A stretch of 64,000 bases of DNA, from the NCBI GenBank assembly GCA_014193115.1, contig BJHQ01000004.1, forward strand, positions 290,332 to 354,331, given 5' to 3'. The DNA comes from Planctomycetota bacterium (lineage in GTDB: Bacteria > Planctomycetota > UBA11346). Below, piece after piece: positions 28,448-37,681 of this stretch (the first letter of the stretch is position 1; every line of letters begins with the position of its first letter). A program made the translations under genes and the position numbers. The notes beneath the pieces were generated by a model. That model was not told where the DNA came from. It ran no database searches and saw only the letters and a program-made list of their open reading frames with translations.

Positions 28448-28699
28448 TCAACGCAGGCCGGCGCGAACCAATCGACGTTCCACTTGGACATCGATGCATT
28501 CGCGATGCAGCCGCAAACCTGCATCGGCCAGGACCTCAGCGGCGACCGGGTCGGCGAACGAAGGCATCCGGTCGAATAGTGCTTGCAGCCTGCGCTGAGC
28601 CACGGATCGGGTGCGCAGCCGTTGCTGCGAGGTCCGCTTCCGCCAGCGGTCGATGGTCTCGCCGATCACTGGATCAAGCACCGTGTCCGTCTGCTGCAT
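28448..28699 (-). CDS. Small hypothetical protein
   Basis: An 83-residue Arg-rich frame in the 538-base gap between accC and the AraC gene, on the opposite strand to both. The central part (RSVAQRRLQALFDRMPSFADPVAAEVLADAGLRL) looks like a helical protein and the composition fits a coding frame, but there is no recognised family and only a weak ribosome site. If it is not a gene, 28364-28901 holds nothing I can identify. Confidence 0.35.
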   Translation of the reverse strand: MQQTDTVLDPVIGETIDRWRKRTSQQRLRTRSVAQRRLQALFDRMPSFADPVAAEVLADAGLRLHRECIDVQVERRLVRAGLR

Positions 28700-28901
28700 A
28701 ACCTGACAGCCTGGATCGGCCCGTGAGCGCCAGATGAAGATGGATGCCGTCGGACCTGGCCAACTCCAAAAAGTGGGCAGTCAGTGGCCATCGGTACGAC
28801 GCCATCTCGCCAACCTGGTTCGGGCCGATGAACCAGTCTGACCAGCTGCGACCAAAACCGTGCCGCGTGAACGCCGGACCTGGGCAAAGGTATCCTATTC
28901 C

Positions 28902-29738
28902 ATGCACGATGGAGACGAAGCACTGCGCATCCAGCGGATGGAGATCGGCAGTTTTTCCCAGCGCCGCGACGGCCTGATCCACCGCAAGGTCATTCCCTTC
29001 GCCATCGTCGTGCAGCCCACGCATGGCTGGTACGAGGTCGCCGGTCCTCGCCAGACCGTCCGTGTCAACGCCGGCGAGATCTGCGTGGTCGCGGCGGACA
29101 CGCCCGTGGCCTTTGGCCATCATCAGGTCCAGGGCGAGCTGCGTGCACGATGGCTGCATGTCCAGGCGACCTGGCGGGATCTGATCGATCCCGTGGCCTT
29201 GTTCAGGACGCCTGCCTGCGTCCAGGGACCTGGGGCTAAACGCATCGGTGGGCTCCTCGATGAACTGCTTGCCGCCGACATCGATGCCACGCTGCCTGGA
29301 CGCCTGCGCCGCATCGCCTTGGCCTACCATGTCCTGGCAGAGGCCCTATCGCGTCTGCCCGCCGATCCCGAGGCGGATCGGGTGATGGCCGCAGCAAGCC
29401 GTCTGGGCCCTCTGCTGGGGTGGATGCGAGCGAATCTCCATCGCGCAATCGAGGTCGGCCACCTCGCCCGGGTGGCACGGGTCTCACGATCGCGGTTGCA
29501 TGCGCTCTTCGCGGAGCATCTCCGGCACACGCCGATGGGGATGCTCATGGAACTGCGACTGGCCCAGGCAGCGCGACTGCTGCTGACCACCGATGACCAG
29601 CTGGCCGTCATTGCCGAATCCACCGGTTTCGGTGATGCGTTCCATTTCAGCAGACGGTTCGCGCGACGGTATGGTGCCAGCCCACGCCGCTACCGTCGTG
29701 AACAGGGGCTGAAGCTTGGGATGGAAGAAGTGGGATAG
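28902..29738 (+). CDS. AraC/XylS-family transcriptional regulator
   Basis: A 278-residue regulator with an N-terminal cupin-like sensing region (about residues 10-100) and a C-terminal AraC DNA-binding domain of two helix-turn-helix units: SRSRLHALFAEHLRHTPMGM and then DQLAVIAESTGFGDAFHFSRRFARRYGASPRRYR, the family signature. ATG 28902 is preferred, and GTG 28860 in frame is an alternative. It sits 76 nt upstream of the DUF1592-DUF1552-DUF1080 operon in the same orientation and may control it. In PVC bacteria such regulators often answer to sugars. The inducer is unknown. Confidence 0.88.
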   Translation: MHDGDEALRIQRMEIGSFSQRRDGLIHRKVIPFAIVVQPTHGWYEVAGPRQTVRVNAGEICVVAADTPVAFGHHQVQGELRARWLHVQATWRDLIDPVALFRTPACVQGPGAKRIGGLLDELLAADIDATLPGRLRRIALAYHVLAEALSRLPADPEADRVMAAASRLGPLLGWMRANLHRAIEVGHLARVARVSRSRLHALFAEHLRHTPMGMLMELRLAQAARLLLTTDDQLAVIAESTGFGDAFHFSRRFARRYGASPRRYRREQGLKLGMEEVG

Positions 29739-29814
29739 CGCACGGTAGGATTCTTGGACAGGTAGCTGCGAGTCAGGACCATTCATTCGGATCGGCGATG
29801 GCGATGATGCCCCC

Positions 29815-32541
29815 ATGTCCCACCCCGCTGCCACGAAAATCCCGGTCAGGCAGGCACGAACCGACATCCTGGTATTGTGGGCAGTGCTCCTGGCCGCGCT
29901 GACGATGCCCGCCGGCATTGCTGCGGACCCCGCCATCGACCGTCCTGGAATGAGGAAATTCCTCGATAATTACTGCATCGAATGCCATCGCGGTCCCAAG
30001 CCGAAGTCAGGGCTGGATCTCACCGGATTGGACATCGCCGAGTTCCCGGATCGCTGGCGGGAGGTGGCCCTGGCGATCTCCAATCGGGACATGCCGCCAG
30101 CCAAGCATCGCAAACAGCCTCCAGAATCAGAACGAAAGGCGACGGCTGACGGGATCGTTGCGGTGCTGCGCCGGATGGCCCTGGCCGATGCCGGCGATCC
30201 CGGAGTGGTGCCGGTCAGGCGATTGACCAAGGTCGAGTTGGAACACGAGCTCGACGATCTGACCGGGCTCGACCTCCCCTGGACCAGCGAATTGCCTGAT
30301 GACGCGTCGGGCGGAGAGGGCTTCACCAATGCGGCGGAGGCGTTGCAGTTGTCGTCGGCGTGGATTGAAAAAATGATGGTCATCGCCATCCGCGCCGCCA
30401 ATAGCTGCGAATGCTGGCCGGGGACGGGGCTGAGTTTCACGGCCAATCCCATGCGTGACGAGGATCGGACTGGTCGGGCGATGGTGGCCTTGACCCGCCT
30501 CGACGACCTGTGGACGCGGCTCAAGCTGCCGGGCAAGGTGCCTGGACAGGCCGTTCGCGACGAACATTCCCTGCAAGTTTGGCGGGATGCAGACCTCAAG
30601 CCGACGCCGCGGTCGTGGCCGGTTCGGCAGCCTCATCCGGATCCTGCAGAACTTGCCCAGGTCGGTGACGATCTGCGCCGCCAGTGGGACGGACTCTGGT
30701 CCGATCTGTCCTGCATCGCGATGACGCCCCGTGCCGAGAAGAACGCGATGCTGGCCACCGTCCTTTCCAAGGTGCCCTACCAGTACGGTTCCGATCCGGT
30801 GTTCGAGGCGGCGCTGCAAGCGGTCGCCAAGGGGGTCCGCCTGCAGGACCTCAACCTTCAGGAAGCCGGAGATCGAGGCGTCAGGTCCCTCGGACAAGGC
30901 ATCCGGTCACTCACGGTCGGCAGCTTGGTGCCGTTGCTCGACGGGGTGCTGCCCAAGGAATCCAGCGCCAAAGGACCATGGCTTGACCGGTTTGGCCAGG
31001 TTGACGTGCTGGGCGTCATCCAGGTTCCGCATGCCTTCGCTTTTGCCGAGTTCCTCGCCGTCTATCTGGACGATCAGCAGATCGAACGGGTGTGGACCAT
31101 GGTCACTGATCCTGGCAGCCGGTTCAACGCCAAGTACCAGGCCCAGGTGACCGCCGAACAGCGCGCGGCCTGGGATCTCCTCACCAAGGCTCAGGCCGAC
31201 CGGAACGAGCAGCACCGGATCGGGTTGCGTCTGGCAAGCGTCGAGTTCGCCCGCCGCGCCTGGCGGCAGCCGCTGTCTGACGCGCAGCGGACCCTCATCG
31301 AACGGCAGTTCGAAGCTCGGATGGCCGGCGGCGAAACTCCCGAGACGGCGGCGCGATCGATGGTGATCCGCATCCTGACGTCGCCGCGATTCATCTACCG
31401 GTGCGAGGCGGCACGGGCGCGGACGGGCCCCATCTCCCCGGTGGAACTCGCCAACCGTCTGGCCTTCCTGCTGTGGTCATCTCCACCGGATGCGGAATTG
31501 CTGCGTGCCGCAGAGCGCGATGAACTGAAGCAGCCCGAGCATTTGACCGGGCAGGTCCGGCGGATGGTGCAGGATGCACGGATCCGCCGATTCTCAGCGG
31601 AGTTCTTCGGGCAGTGGTTGGGATTCTACCAGTTCGATCGCCATGACCGGCCGGATAAAGATCGCTACCCCGAGTTCACGCCGGAACTGCGCCAGGCCAT
31701 GTACGATGAATCCCTCGTCTTCTGCACCGATCTGGTGGTGAACGACCGGCCGCTTGCCGATCTGCTCGGGTCGAGACATGCATTCCTGTCGCCGAGGTTG
31801 GCGACCTTCTATGGACTGCCGGCGTCGCAGATCGATAGCGCCTGGGACGCTGCGAAGATCAGCGCCAATGCCGATCTCAAGGCATGGTTTGGCGGCTATT
31901 CCCGGTATCACCTTGGCGATGGACCGCGCGGTGGCGTGCTGGGATGGGGGAGCATCCTGACCCGCCTGTCGCATCCTTTGCGTACCAGCCCGGTTCGGCG
32001 AGGAAATTGGATCCTGTCGGAAATTCTCGGGCAACCGACGCCGCAACCGCCCAATGATGTTCCCGAACTGCCAAAAGACGAAAAGAATGATGCCGGCCTG
32101 AGTCAGCGCGATCTGCTCAAGCGCCATCGCGAAAGCCCGGCCTGTGCCACCTGCCACTCCCGGATCGATCCGCTGGGGATCGCCCTGGAGCAGTTCGATG
32201 CGATCGGTCGCTGGCGCACGGCCGATGCAAACGGGAATCCGATCAATTGCACCGATACCTTGTTGCAGGGATCCACGCTGGCCGGTGTCGATGGCTTGCG
32301 CCCATACCTGCTTGCTGCACCGCAACGATCCCTGTTCCTCACCAAACTCTGCCGCAAGCTGCTCGGCTATGCCTTAGGGCGCCGGGTGGCGATAAGCGAC
32401 GATCCGTTGCTGGAGCGCATGCATCAGATCGCTTCGCAGCCTGATGGCACGATGACGGCCCTGATCGGACTGGTGGTTTCAAGTCCTCAATTCCTCAACC
32501 ATCGAGGGGAAGAACCTATGCCGAAACGAGTTCAGCCATGA
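29815..32541 (+). CDS. DUF1592-family c-type cytochrome-like protein (DUF1587/1592/1588/1595/1585)
   Basis: A 908-residue protein of the large PVC family that begins with a signal/anchor helix (residues 16-36) and a cytochrome-like motif NYCIECHRGPKPKSGLDL (CxxCH at about 54-58). The middle contains LANRLAFLLWSSPPDAELLRAA, the DUF1592 signature, and HAFLSPRLATFYGL. The C terminus has a second CxxCH in CATCHSRIDPLGIALEQFDAIGRWR (DUF1588/1585). Members are extracytoplasmic, and a redox role is suggested by the haem motifs but not proven. It overlaps the next gene as ATGA, the usual partner arrangement with DUF1552. Confidence 0.92.
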   Translation: MSHPAATKIPVRQARTDILVLWAVLLAALTMPAGIAADPAIDRPGMRKFLDNYCIECHRGPKPKSGLDLTGLDIAEFPDRWREVALAISNRDMPPAKHRKQPPESERKATADGIVAVLRRMALADAGDPGVVPVRRLTKVELEHELDDLTGLDLPWTSELPDDASGGEGFTNAAEALQLSSAWIEKMMVIAIRAANSCECWPGTGLSFTANPMRDEDRTGRAMVALTRLDDLWTRLKLPGKVPGQAVRDEHSLQVWRDADLKPTPRSWPVRQPHPDPAELAQVGDDLRRQWDGLWSDLSCIAMTPRAEKNAMLATVLSKVPYQYGSDPVFEAALQAVAKGVRLQDLNLQEAGDRGVRSLGQGIRSLTVGSLVPLLDGVLPKESSAKGPWLDRFGQVDVLGVIQVPHAFAFAEFLAVYLDDQQIERVWTMVTDPGSRFNAKYQAQVTAEQRAAWDLLTKAQADRNEQHRIGLRLASVEFARRAWRQPLSDAQRTLIERQFEARMAGGETPETAARSMVIRILTSPRFIYRCEAARARTGPISPVELANRLAFLLWSSPPDAELLRAAERDELKQPEHLTGQVRRMVQDARIRRFSAEFFGQWLGFYQFDRHDRPDKDRYPEFTPELRQAMYDESLVFCTDLVVNDRPLADLLGSRHAFLSPRLATFYGLPASQIDSAWDAAKISANADLKAWFGGYSRYHLGDGPRGGVLGWGSILTRLSHPLRTSPVRRGNWILSEILGQPTPQPPNDVPELPKDEKNDAGLSQRDLLKRHRESPACATCHSRIDPLGIALEQFDAIGRWRTADANGNPINCTDTLLQGSTLAGVDGLRPYLLAAPQRSLFLTKLCRKLLGYALGRRVAISDDPLLERMHQIASQPDGTMTALIGLVVSSPQFLNHRGEEPMPKRVQP

Positions 32542-33854
32542 CTCAGCGCAGATTGATTCCGCGACGTGGTTTCCTTCGCGGTGCCGGCGCGCTGGCGCTG
32601 GCCTTGCCGTGGCTGGAATCGCTGGCGTCGGCTGTCGAGCCGGCAACGGACCCGCATGATGTCGCACGGAACCGCCGGTTCGTTGCCTTTTTCCTGCCCA
32701 ATGGCGTCGAGGCCAAGGACTGGTGGTCCAAGGGCGACGGCGCGGGCATGGAGCTTTCCCCGACCTTGCAGCCGCTGGATCCGCACCGCGCCGACCTCAA
32801 CGTCGTCGCCGGTCTGTTCAATCCCAACGCCCTGACGGGTGAACAGCATGTGTGTTCTGCCCCGATCGTCCTGTCGGGAGCGCGGGCCCAGAAGGAAACC
32901 ATCCGCGCAGGGGTTTCCATCGATCAGGTGATCGCCGCCAAGGCCGGCATGAATCGCGAGTTCCCCAGCCTGGTGCTGGGGATCGAGAGCGCGGGACTGG
33001 GGTTGATGCATGGCTGGCCGCTGCTCTACAGCGGCCATGTTTCCTGGAGTGATGCCACAACTCCGATCCCGCGTGAAAACAATCCGCGGTCGCTGTTCGA
33101 TCGGCTGGTCGGCGATCCGGCCGTCACCCGCCGCGCCGTGAGCGTGTTGGACCTGGTGCAGGAGGATGCGCGCAGCCTGGCCAAGGAACTGTCGGCCGGG
33201 GATCGGACCCGGATGGACCAGTACCTCACCCAGGTGCGTGAAATCGAGGTGCGGTTGGGCAAAGCGTCTGCGCGCAGCGGCGCCGATCCGGTGATCACCA
33301 AGGCGATGCCGAAACCTCCGCCCGAACGCATGGATGGCACCGATGAGCACGTCCGGCTGATGATCGATCTCATCGCCATCGCGCTGCAAAGCGGCAAGAC
33401 CAACGTGGTGACGATGATGTTCGGGAATGATCTGACGGCGATGGATGTCGCGTTTGCCGCCAAGGGTGATGATCCCTTGTTGCGCAACCATCATGAGCTG
33501 TCCCACAAAGGTGGTCCGCTCTATCAGCAAACGAATCATTACTTCGTCAGTCGCTTCGCCGACTTGATCGGGAAACTGAAATCGGTCCAGGAGGGAGAGC
33601 ACACGTTGCTCGACAACAGCTGTCTGCTGTTCTGCTCGAACCTGATGCAGGGCGGTTCGCACGACCGCCGGCAGATGCCGATGCTGTTGGCTGGCAAGGC
33701 GGGTGGAGGCCTGCGCACCGGACGATCCCTGAATTATCTCAAGCACCCGGATGAACAACGGCAAGTCTGCGGCCTGTATCTCGGCCTGCTCAGGCATTTT
33801 GACATCAACGTCGAATCCTTCGGTGACAGCAAGGTGGTGCTCGATGGCATCTGA
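32538..33854 (+). CDS. DUF1552 family protein with twin-arginine signal
   Basis: A 438-residue protein whose N terminus MTQRRLIPRRGFLRGAGALALALPWLESLA carries a twin-arginine export signal, implying export as a folded protein. The rest has the DUF1552 features RFVAFFLPNGVEAKDWW, LGIESAGLGLMHGWPLLYSGHVSW and HHELSHKGG near the C terminus. The family is distantly related to alkaline-phosphatase-like DUF1501 proteins and nearly always accompanies DUF1592. The reaction is unknown. It overlaps its neighbours by 4 and 11 nt, so it is co-translated with them. Confidence 0.92.
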   Translation: MTQRRLIPRRGFLRGAGALALALPWLESLASAVEPATDPHDVARNRRFVAFFLPNGVEAKDWWSKGDGAGMELSPTLQPLDPHRADLNVVAGLFNPNALTGEQHVCSAPIVLSGARAQKETIRAGVSIDQVIAAKAGMNREFPSLVLGIESAGLGLMHGWPLLYSGHVSWSDATTPIPRENNPRSLFDRLVGDPAVTRRAVSVLDLVQEDARSLAKELSAGDRTRMDQYLTQVREIEVRLGKASARSGADPVITKAMPKPPPERMDGTDEHVRLMIDLIAIALQSGKTNVVTMMFGNDLTAMDVAFAAKGDDPLLRNHHELSHKGGPLYQQTNHYFVSRFADLIGKLKSVQEGEHTLLDNSCLLFCSNLMQGGSHDRRQMPMLLAGKAGGGLRTGRSLNYLKHPDEQRQVCGLYLGLLRHFDINVESFGDSKVVLDGI

Positions 33855-34548
33855 ACAGAACCTTCTCCGGTTTGGCGGCTTGGCCGCGCTGTTGGTCCTG
33901 GTGGTGCAGGCCTCCGCCGAAGACGAACCGCTGCGCCGAGTCATCCCCAAGCCTCCAGAACTGACAGCGGGTGTTCCCCAGGGAGACCGGTGGAAGACTC
34001 TGCTGGTCTCGACTGAGGCTGCGGCCAATTGGCGCCTGGAACCGGAATGGTGGCATTTCGACGGCGAGGTGCTGGTCGGTGAGGCCAAGACCGCAGCCAG
34101 GCGCAACATCTATGGGTTTTCCCTGGCCGAATACGGTGATTTCGAGGCCGTTTGCCAAGTCCGGTTGGCGGGTCATGGCAACCCCAACAGCGCCTTATGC
34201 ATCCGCATGGCTCCCGATCCCCAGAACTGCCTCGGTTATCAGGTCGATATGGGCAAGGACTACTGGGGCTGCCTGTATGAAGAGAAGCCACGGCATCGCA
34301 CCATTGCGCCGGTGCCGCGCGAACTCGAAGAGAAGCTCGTGAAGAAGGAGGAATGGAACCAGTTCTACGTCCACGCCCAGGGGCATCGCATCGTCATCTG
34401 GTTGAATGGAACCATGACCGTCGACCTTGACGACCAGCCCGGTCCGCTACGTGGCAGGCTCGGTTTCCAGATCATCCACGACCAGGTGATGCGCGCCGAA
34501 TTCCGCAACTTGTATCTTCGCCCGCTGGCTGATGCCGCGCGGCCATGA
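33844..34548 (+). CDS. DUF1080 (3-keto-disaccharide hydrolase-like) secreted protein
   Basis: A 234-residue exported protein with a signal peptide (LLRFGGLAALLVLVVQASA). The body is a concanavalin-like beta sandwich typical of DUF1080: WHFDGEVLVGEAKT, NIYGFSLAEYGDFEAVCQVRLAGHGNPNSALCIR and WNQFYVHAQGHRIVIWLNGTMTVDL. Some family members hydrolyse 3-keto-glycosides and others appear to bind glycans. ATG 33844 is chosen over the upstream frame because it begins the signal peptide, and it overlaps the DUF1552 stop. Confidence 0.83.
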   Translation: MASEQNLLRFGGLAALLVLVVQASAEDEPLRRVIPKPPELTAGVPQGDRWKTLLVSTEAAANWRLEPEWWHFDGEVLVGEAKTAARRNIYGFSLAEYGDFEAVCQVRLAGHGNPNSALCIRMAPDPQNCLGYQVDMGKDYWGCLYEEKPRHRTIAPVPRELEEKLVKKEEWNQFYVHAQGHRIVIWLNGTMTVDLDDQPGPLRGRLGFQIIHDQVMRAEFRNLYLRPLADAARP

Positions 34549-34581
34549 CTGCCCAGCGGTTCACTCCCCGCAATGCAGGAT

Positions 34582-35724
34582 TCAGGCCGTCATTCCGGCC
34601 GCTGATCGTTCCAGCAGCCGCTGCCCCAGCGACCGGCACGCGGCCAGGCTGCCAGGGACGATGGCGCCACGGGCGTTGACGTAGCCGGTCTGGCCGGATC
34701 CGACCAGCTCTTGGTGTCCGAGATTCACCGCCAGGCCATCGCGGAAAGCTGCGGCGAACCGCGGGTCGAGCACCCACTTGGTCAGCATCGGCTCCATCGC
34801 TGGGGTGTTGTGCTCGGTGCCGTCGCACACCGGCCAGCTGCGACGGGCGCATTCCGCCACCACCGCCGCCACCCGGTCGTCGGTGTTGCGGTTGCTGATC
34901 AGTTCGATGGCGCGAAATCCCCAGCGGTCCAGGCGGTCGAAGAGCGCTGAAATATCCTTTTCACAGGCAGTCAGAGGATTGCCGAGCACCGGATACGTCG
35001 GGATCGCACCCAGCGCCAAAAAGGCGTCGCGCAGCCGTTCGACCGTGGGGAAGGCAGCCCGGTCTTCAGGGACGTAGCACGGTTTACCGGCTTTCAGCAG
35101 GCAATTGCGAATCTGGATCTGCTGCTGGGCGGCATCAGGCTTGGCCGGTTCGCCGACGACCTGAAGGTATTTGTCAGCAAAGGCCGGCCCTGGAGTCAAC
35201 CGGTGAATGGTGGCGAGGATGGCCTTGGCGACGTGGCGCTCGGTGGTGTTGCCATGGGGAGTCTGGCCGACGACCTCTGCCCAGGTCGGTCCGGTTTGAC
35301 CTGAAGTCTTCTTGAAATGCTCGCCGACCCGTTCGACCAGGGCGCGGTTCCGGGTGTCCTGATGGCGGCGGATTTCGGCCAGCACGGCGTTCCCGGCTGG
35401 GTCATCAGGCCGGGCGATGCCCTTCGCCGACAGATAAATCCGCCCTGGATTGGCAGGATCATTATACAGTTCGCCGGCGGCCTCGGCGGCGGAGTCCATG
35501 CTGATGCACTCGCAGCAATACAGCGCCGGCAGGGCGAGCCGGGAGCAGGCGGCCCGGAATTCAGTAAAGCCCGACACGGTGAAAAAATCGTTGATTCCGA
35601 TCGCTTCCAGACCAGCTGCGGCGGCGGCCTCAGCCGCTTCGGCCGGGCTGGTGAAGACCGAGAACGAGTGGTTGGTGTGGACGTGGCTGTTGGTGCCGCG
35701 GCGGGCAGCGACGGGAGCGGTCAT
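34582..35724 (-). CDS. PHP-domain protein, predicted metal-dependent phosphoesterase
   Basis: A 380-residue protein starting MTAPVAARRGTNSHVHTNHSFSVF; the HVHTNHS motif is motif I of the PHP domain that binds two or three metal ions. Later segments GLEAIGINDFFTVSGF and GTEHNTPAMEP supply further ligands. Family members are histidinol-phosphatase-like or other phosphoesterases, and the substrate is not clear here. The frame runs on to 36033, but only ATG 35724 gives a PHP start. It is convergent with the DUF1080 gene and divergent from the sterol-desaturase gene. Confidence 0.78.
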   Translation of the reverse strand: MTAPVAARRGTNSHVHTNHSFSVFTSPAEAAEAAAAAGLEAIGINDFFTVSGFTEFRAACSRLALPALYCCECISMDSAAEAAGELYNDPANPGRIYLSAKGIARPDDPAGNAVLAEIRRHQDTRNRALVERVGEHFKKTSGQTGPTWAEVVGQTPHGNTTERHVAKAILATIHRLTPGPAFADKYLQVVGEPAKPDAAQQQIQIRNCLLKAGKPCYVPEDRAAFPTVERLRDAFLALGAIPTYPVLGNPLTACEKDISALFDRLDRWGFRAIELISNRNTDDRVAAVVAECARRSWPVCDGTEHNTPAMEPMLTKWVLDPRFAAAFRDGLAVNLGHQELVGSGQTGYVNARGAIVPGSLAACRSLGQRLLERSAAGMTA

Positions 35725-35812
35725 GCCTGGATCGTGGCAGGTTGCCGCGCCGCGCGAGAGGGGGGCCGCCGATTGGCTGTAACACTCCGCCGCCACCGCG
35801 GTATCACCGGGC

Positions 35813-37681
35813 ATGAGCCTGTTCGGCCCGATCATCGCTATTGTCCTTGGCGGGCTGCTCTTCACCTGGTTGGAACGGTCCTTCCCGGCGGACCAAGCCA
35901 AGCGCTGGTGGAGACGTCCGCTGCTCACCGATCTGCTGTATGTCACCATCGATCCGATCATTTCGAAGCTCGTGGTGGCCGGCATCTCCATCGCCGCGGT
36001 GCTGGTGGTCGTCGCGGTTCTCGCCGTCCCCATCGACCAGTCGCTGCTCCATCGGCTCAGCCATCCCGATTCAGCGGTGGCGGCCTTGCCGCTGTGGATG
36101 CAGATTCCACTGGCTCTGCTTGCTGCCGATGTCGCCAGTTATTGGTTCCATCGCGCCAGCCACCGCATTCCCTGGCTGTGGGCATTGCACAGCATCCACC
36201 ACTCGTCGGAGCAGCTCGATTGGTTCAGTTCGCTGCGCAACCATCCCATTGGCCAGGCGCTGGGTTTGTTGTGGATCGGCGCAGCGCTGCTCATCCTCGG
36301 ATTTCCGTTGCGGGTTCTCGAAGCAATCGCCCCTCTGCTCGGGGTGCTTGGTGTCCTCGGACATGCCAATGTCCGTTGGGAATGGGGGCCGGGTTGGCGC
36401 TGGGTGTTCAGCAGTCCGACCTTCCATCGCTGGCACCATACCACCGTCGACGAAGGCGGAGATCGCAATTTTGCTGCTTTCTTCCCGTTCATCGATCGCA
36501 TGTTCGGAACGGCCTATCTTCCTCCCGGACAGATCCCGCAGCGATTCGGCGTCGCCGGCGAGGGCCCGCCGCACAGCTACCTCGGACAGTTGTGGCACCC
36601 GTTCCGGATCTGGTTCGGCGATCCCCTGCCCCATCCCGAAGCCAACGAGGGAAACAGCATGCGCCGCTGGCGCTGGGGGAGGTTCATCTGCGTAGTCACC
36701 GTCCTCGGTGTCGTTCTGTCTGCGGTCTGGGTCGCTAAGCAGGGCGAGGTCGTCCGTCTCGGTTTGATCCAGTCGCTGCCGATTACCAAAGAAGGCATCA
36801 CCTGGACCAGCCTGGGACCGCCCAGGGCGCCAGAGCCGGCCGAACTGCGATTATCCCTGCCGGTCGCCGATTTGCGCAGAGTCATCGCCGAAACCAATGG
36901 GAAACATCTGCCACCGCAGGCGTTGCGCGATGGCGACGCCTTGATCGGCACGGCCACGCTGCCCACCGCTGGGGGCGAGACCCGGCCGTTGGCGGTGGTG
37001 TTCCTGCTCGACGACCGGGTTCAGCGCCCCGAACTGGCGGTGCATGTCCCAGCCAAATGGCTGGCGGAGTGGGTGGTTGCCGGAACGGCAAAACCCAACC
37101 CCGATGGCGGCCACTTGCGCATCGACCCGGGTTGGACCTGCGTGGATGTTCCGCCGGTTGCCGGGTGGGATCGCCGGGTGGCGCTGCGTGGCAGTGCCAC
37201 CGCCAGCGGACCGAAGGGTCAGCTGCTGATTCCGTCGTTCACACTGGTAGCGGACTTCGCGGGCCAGGCCGACCGCACTGGAATAGGACTGCGCCTGCAT
37301 ATCGGGATCGAGGATTTGCGGGTCGGTGCCGGTGCCGGCGTCGCCGTGCCGACGTGGCTGACGACCTGGCTGCTGCAGGACGCCAACCGCCGACTCGCTG
37401 CCCAGCTCACGCGCATCCCCTGTCAGCTGCCGGCCGGGACAACGGTGCGGATCGCTCCGGATAGCGCGTCAGGAAACGACCGCCTGCATGGCGGGACGGC
37501 TCCACCGGTTTCACTGGCTCCACTAGCTCCACCGCCACGCAGTGCGTCCTGGCCGCCGCAGCCTATCGAAGCGAAGCAAAACAGCGGCAGGACGACCGGT
37601 ATCAAGGCCGGACTGGTGGCGGTGCCGCAGCAGCAGTTGCTGATCCGCCGACGCGCAAAACATACTCCGCCACGGCCTTGA
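35813..37681 (+). CDS. Sterol desaturase/fatty acid hydroxylase fused to a large C-terminal domain
   Basis: The N-terminal 285 residues form a fatty acid hydroxylase domain with three or four membrane helices and the His clusters HRASHRIP, HSIHHSSEQ and FHRWHHTT that bind a di-iron centre. A further membrane helix (about residues 290-310, FICVVTVLGVVLSAVWVA) is followed by about 300 residues unlike the hydroxylase family. The 622-residue length is roughly twice the family's usual. Family members hydroxylate or desaturate lipids with O2. Its last 80 bases overlap convergently with the cytochrome gene on the other strand, so one of the two C termini may be wrong. Confidence 0.8.
   Translation: MSLFGPIIAIVLGGLLFTWLERSFPADQAKRWWRRPLLTDLLYVTIDPIISKLVVAGISIAAVLVVVAVLAVPIDQSLLHRLSHPDSAVAALPLWMQIPLALLAADVASYWFHRASHRIPWLWALHSIHHSSEQLDWFSSLRNHPIGQALGLLWIGAALLILGFPLRVLEAIAPLLGVLGVLGHANVRWEWGPGWRWVFSSPTFHRWHHTTVDEGGDRNFAAFFPFIDRMFGTAYLPPGQIPQRFGVAGEGPPHSYLGQLWHPFRIWFGDPLPHPEANEGNSMRRWRWGRFICVVTVLGVVLSAVWVAKQGEVVRLGLIQSLPITKEGITWTSLGPPRAPEPAELRLSLPVADLRRVIAETNGKHLPPQALRDGDALIGTATLPTAGGETRPLAVVFLLDDRVQRPELAVHVPAKWLAEWVVAGTAKPNPDGGHLRIDPGWTCVDVPPVAGWDRRVALRGSATASGPKGQLLIPSFTLVADFAGQADRTGIGLRLHIGIEDLRVGAGAGVAVPTWLTTWLLQDANRRLAAQLTRIPCQLPAGTTVRIAPDSASGNDRLHGGTAPPVSLAPLAPPPRSASWPPQPIEAKQNSGRTTGIKAGLVAVPQQQLLIRRRAKHTPPRP

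Noticed and set aside
32532..34109. 525-residue open frame antisense to the DUF1552 gene
   Set aside because: Compositional shadow of a high-GC gene; the + strand has an export signal, family motifs and coupled neighbours.
35317..36738. 473-residue + frame across the PHP and desaturase genes
   Set aside because: Spans the divergent starts of two well-supported genes and is low-complexity Arg/Gly-rich.
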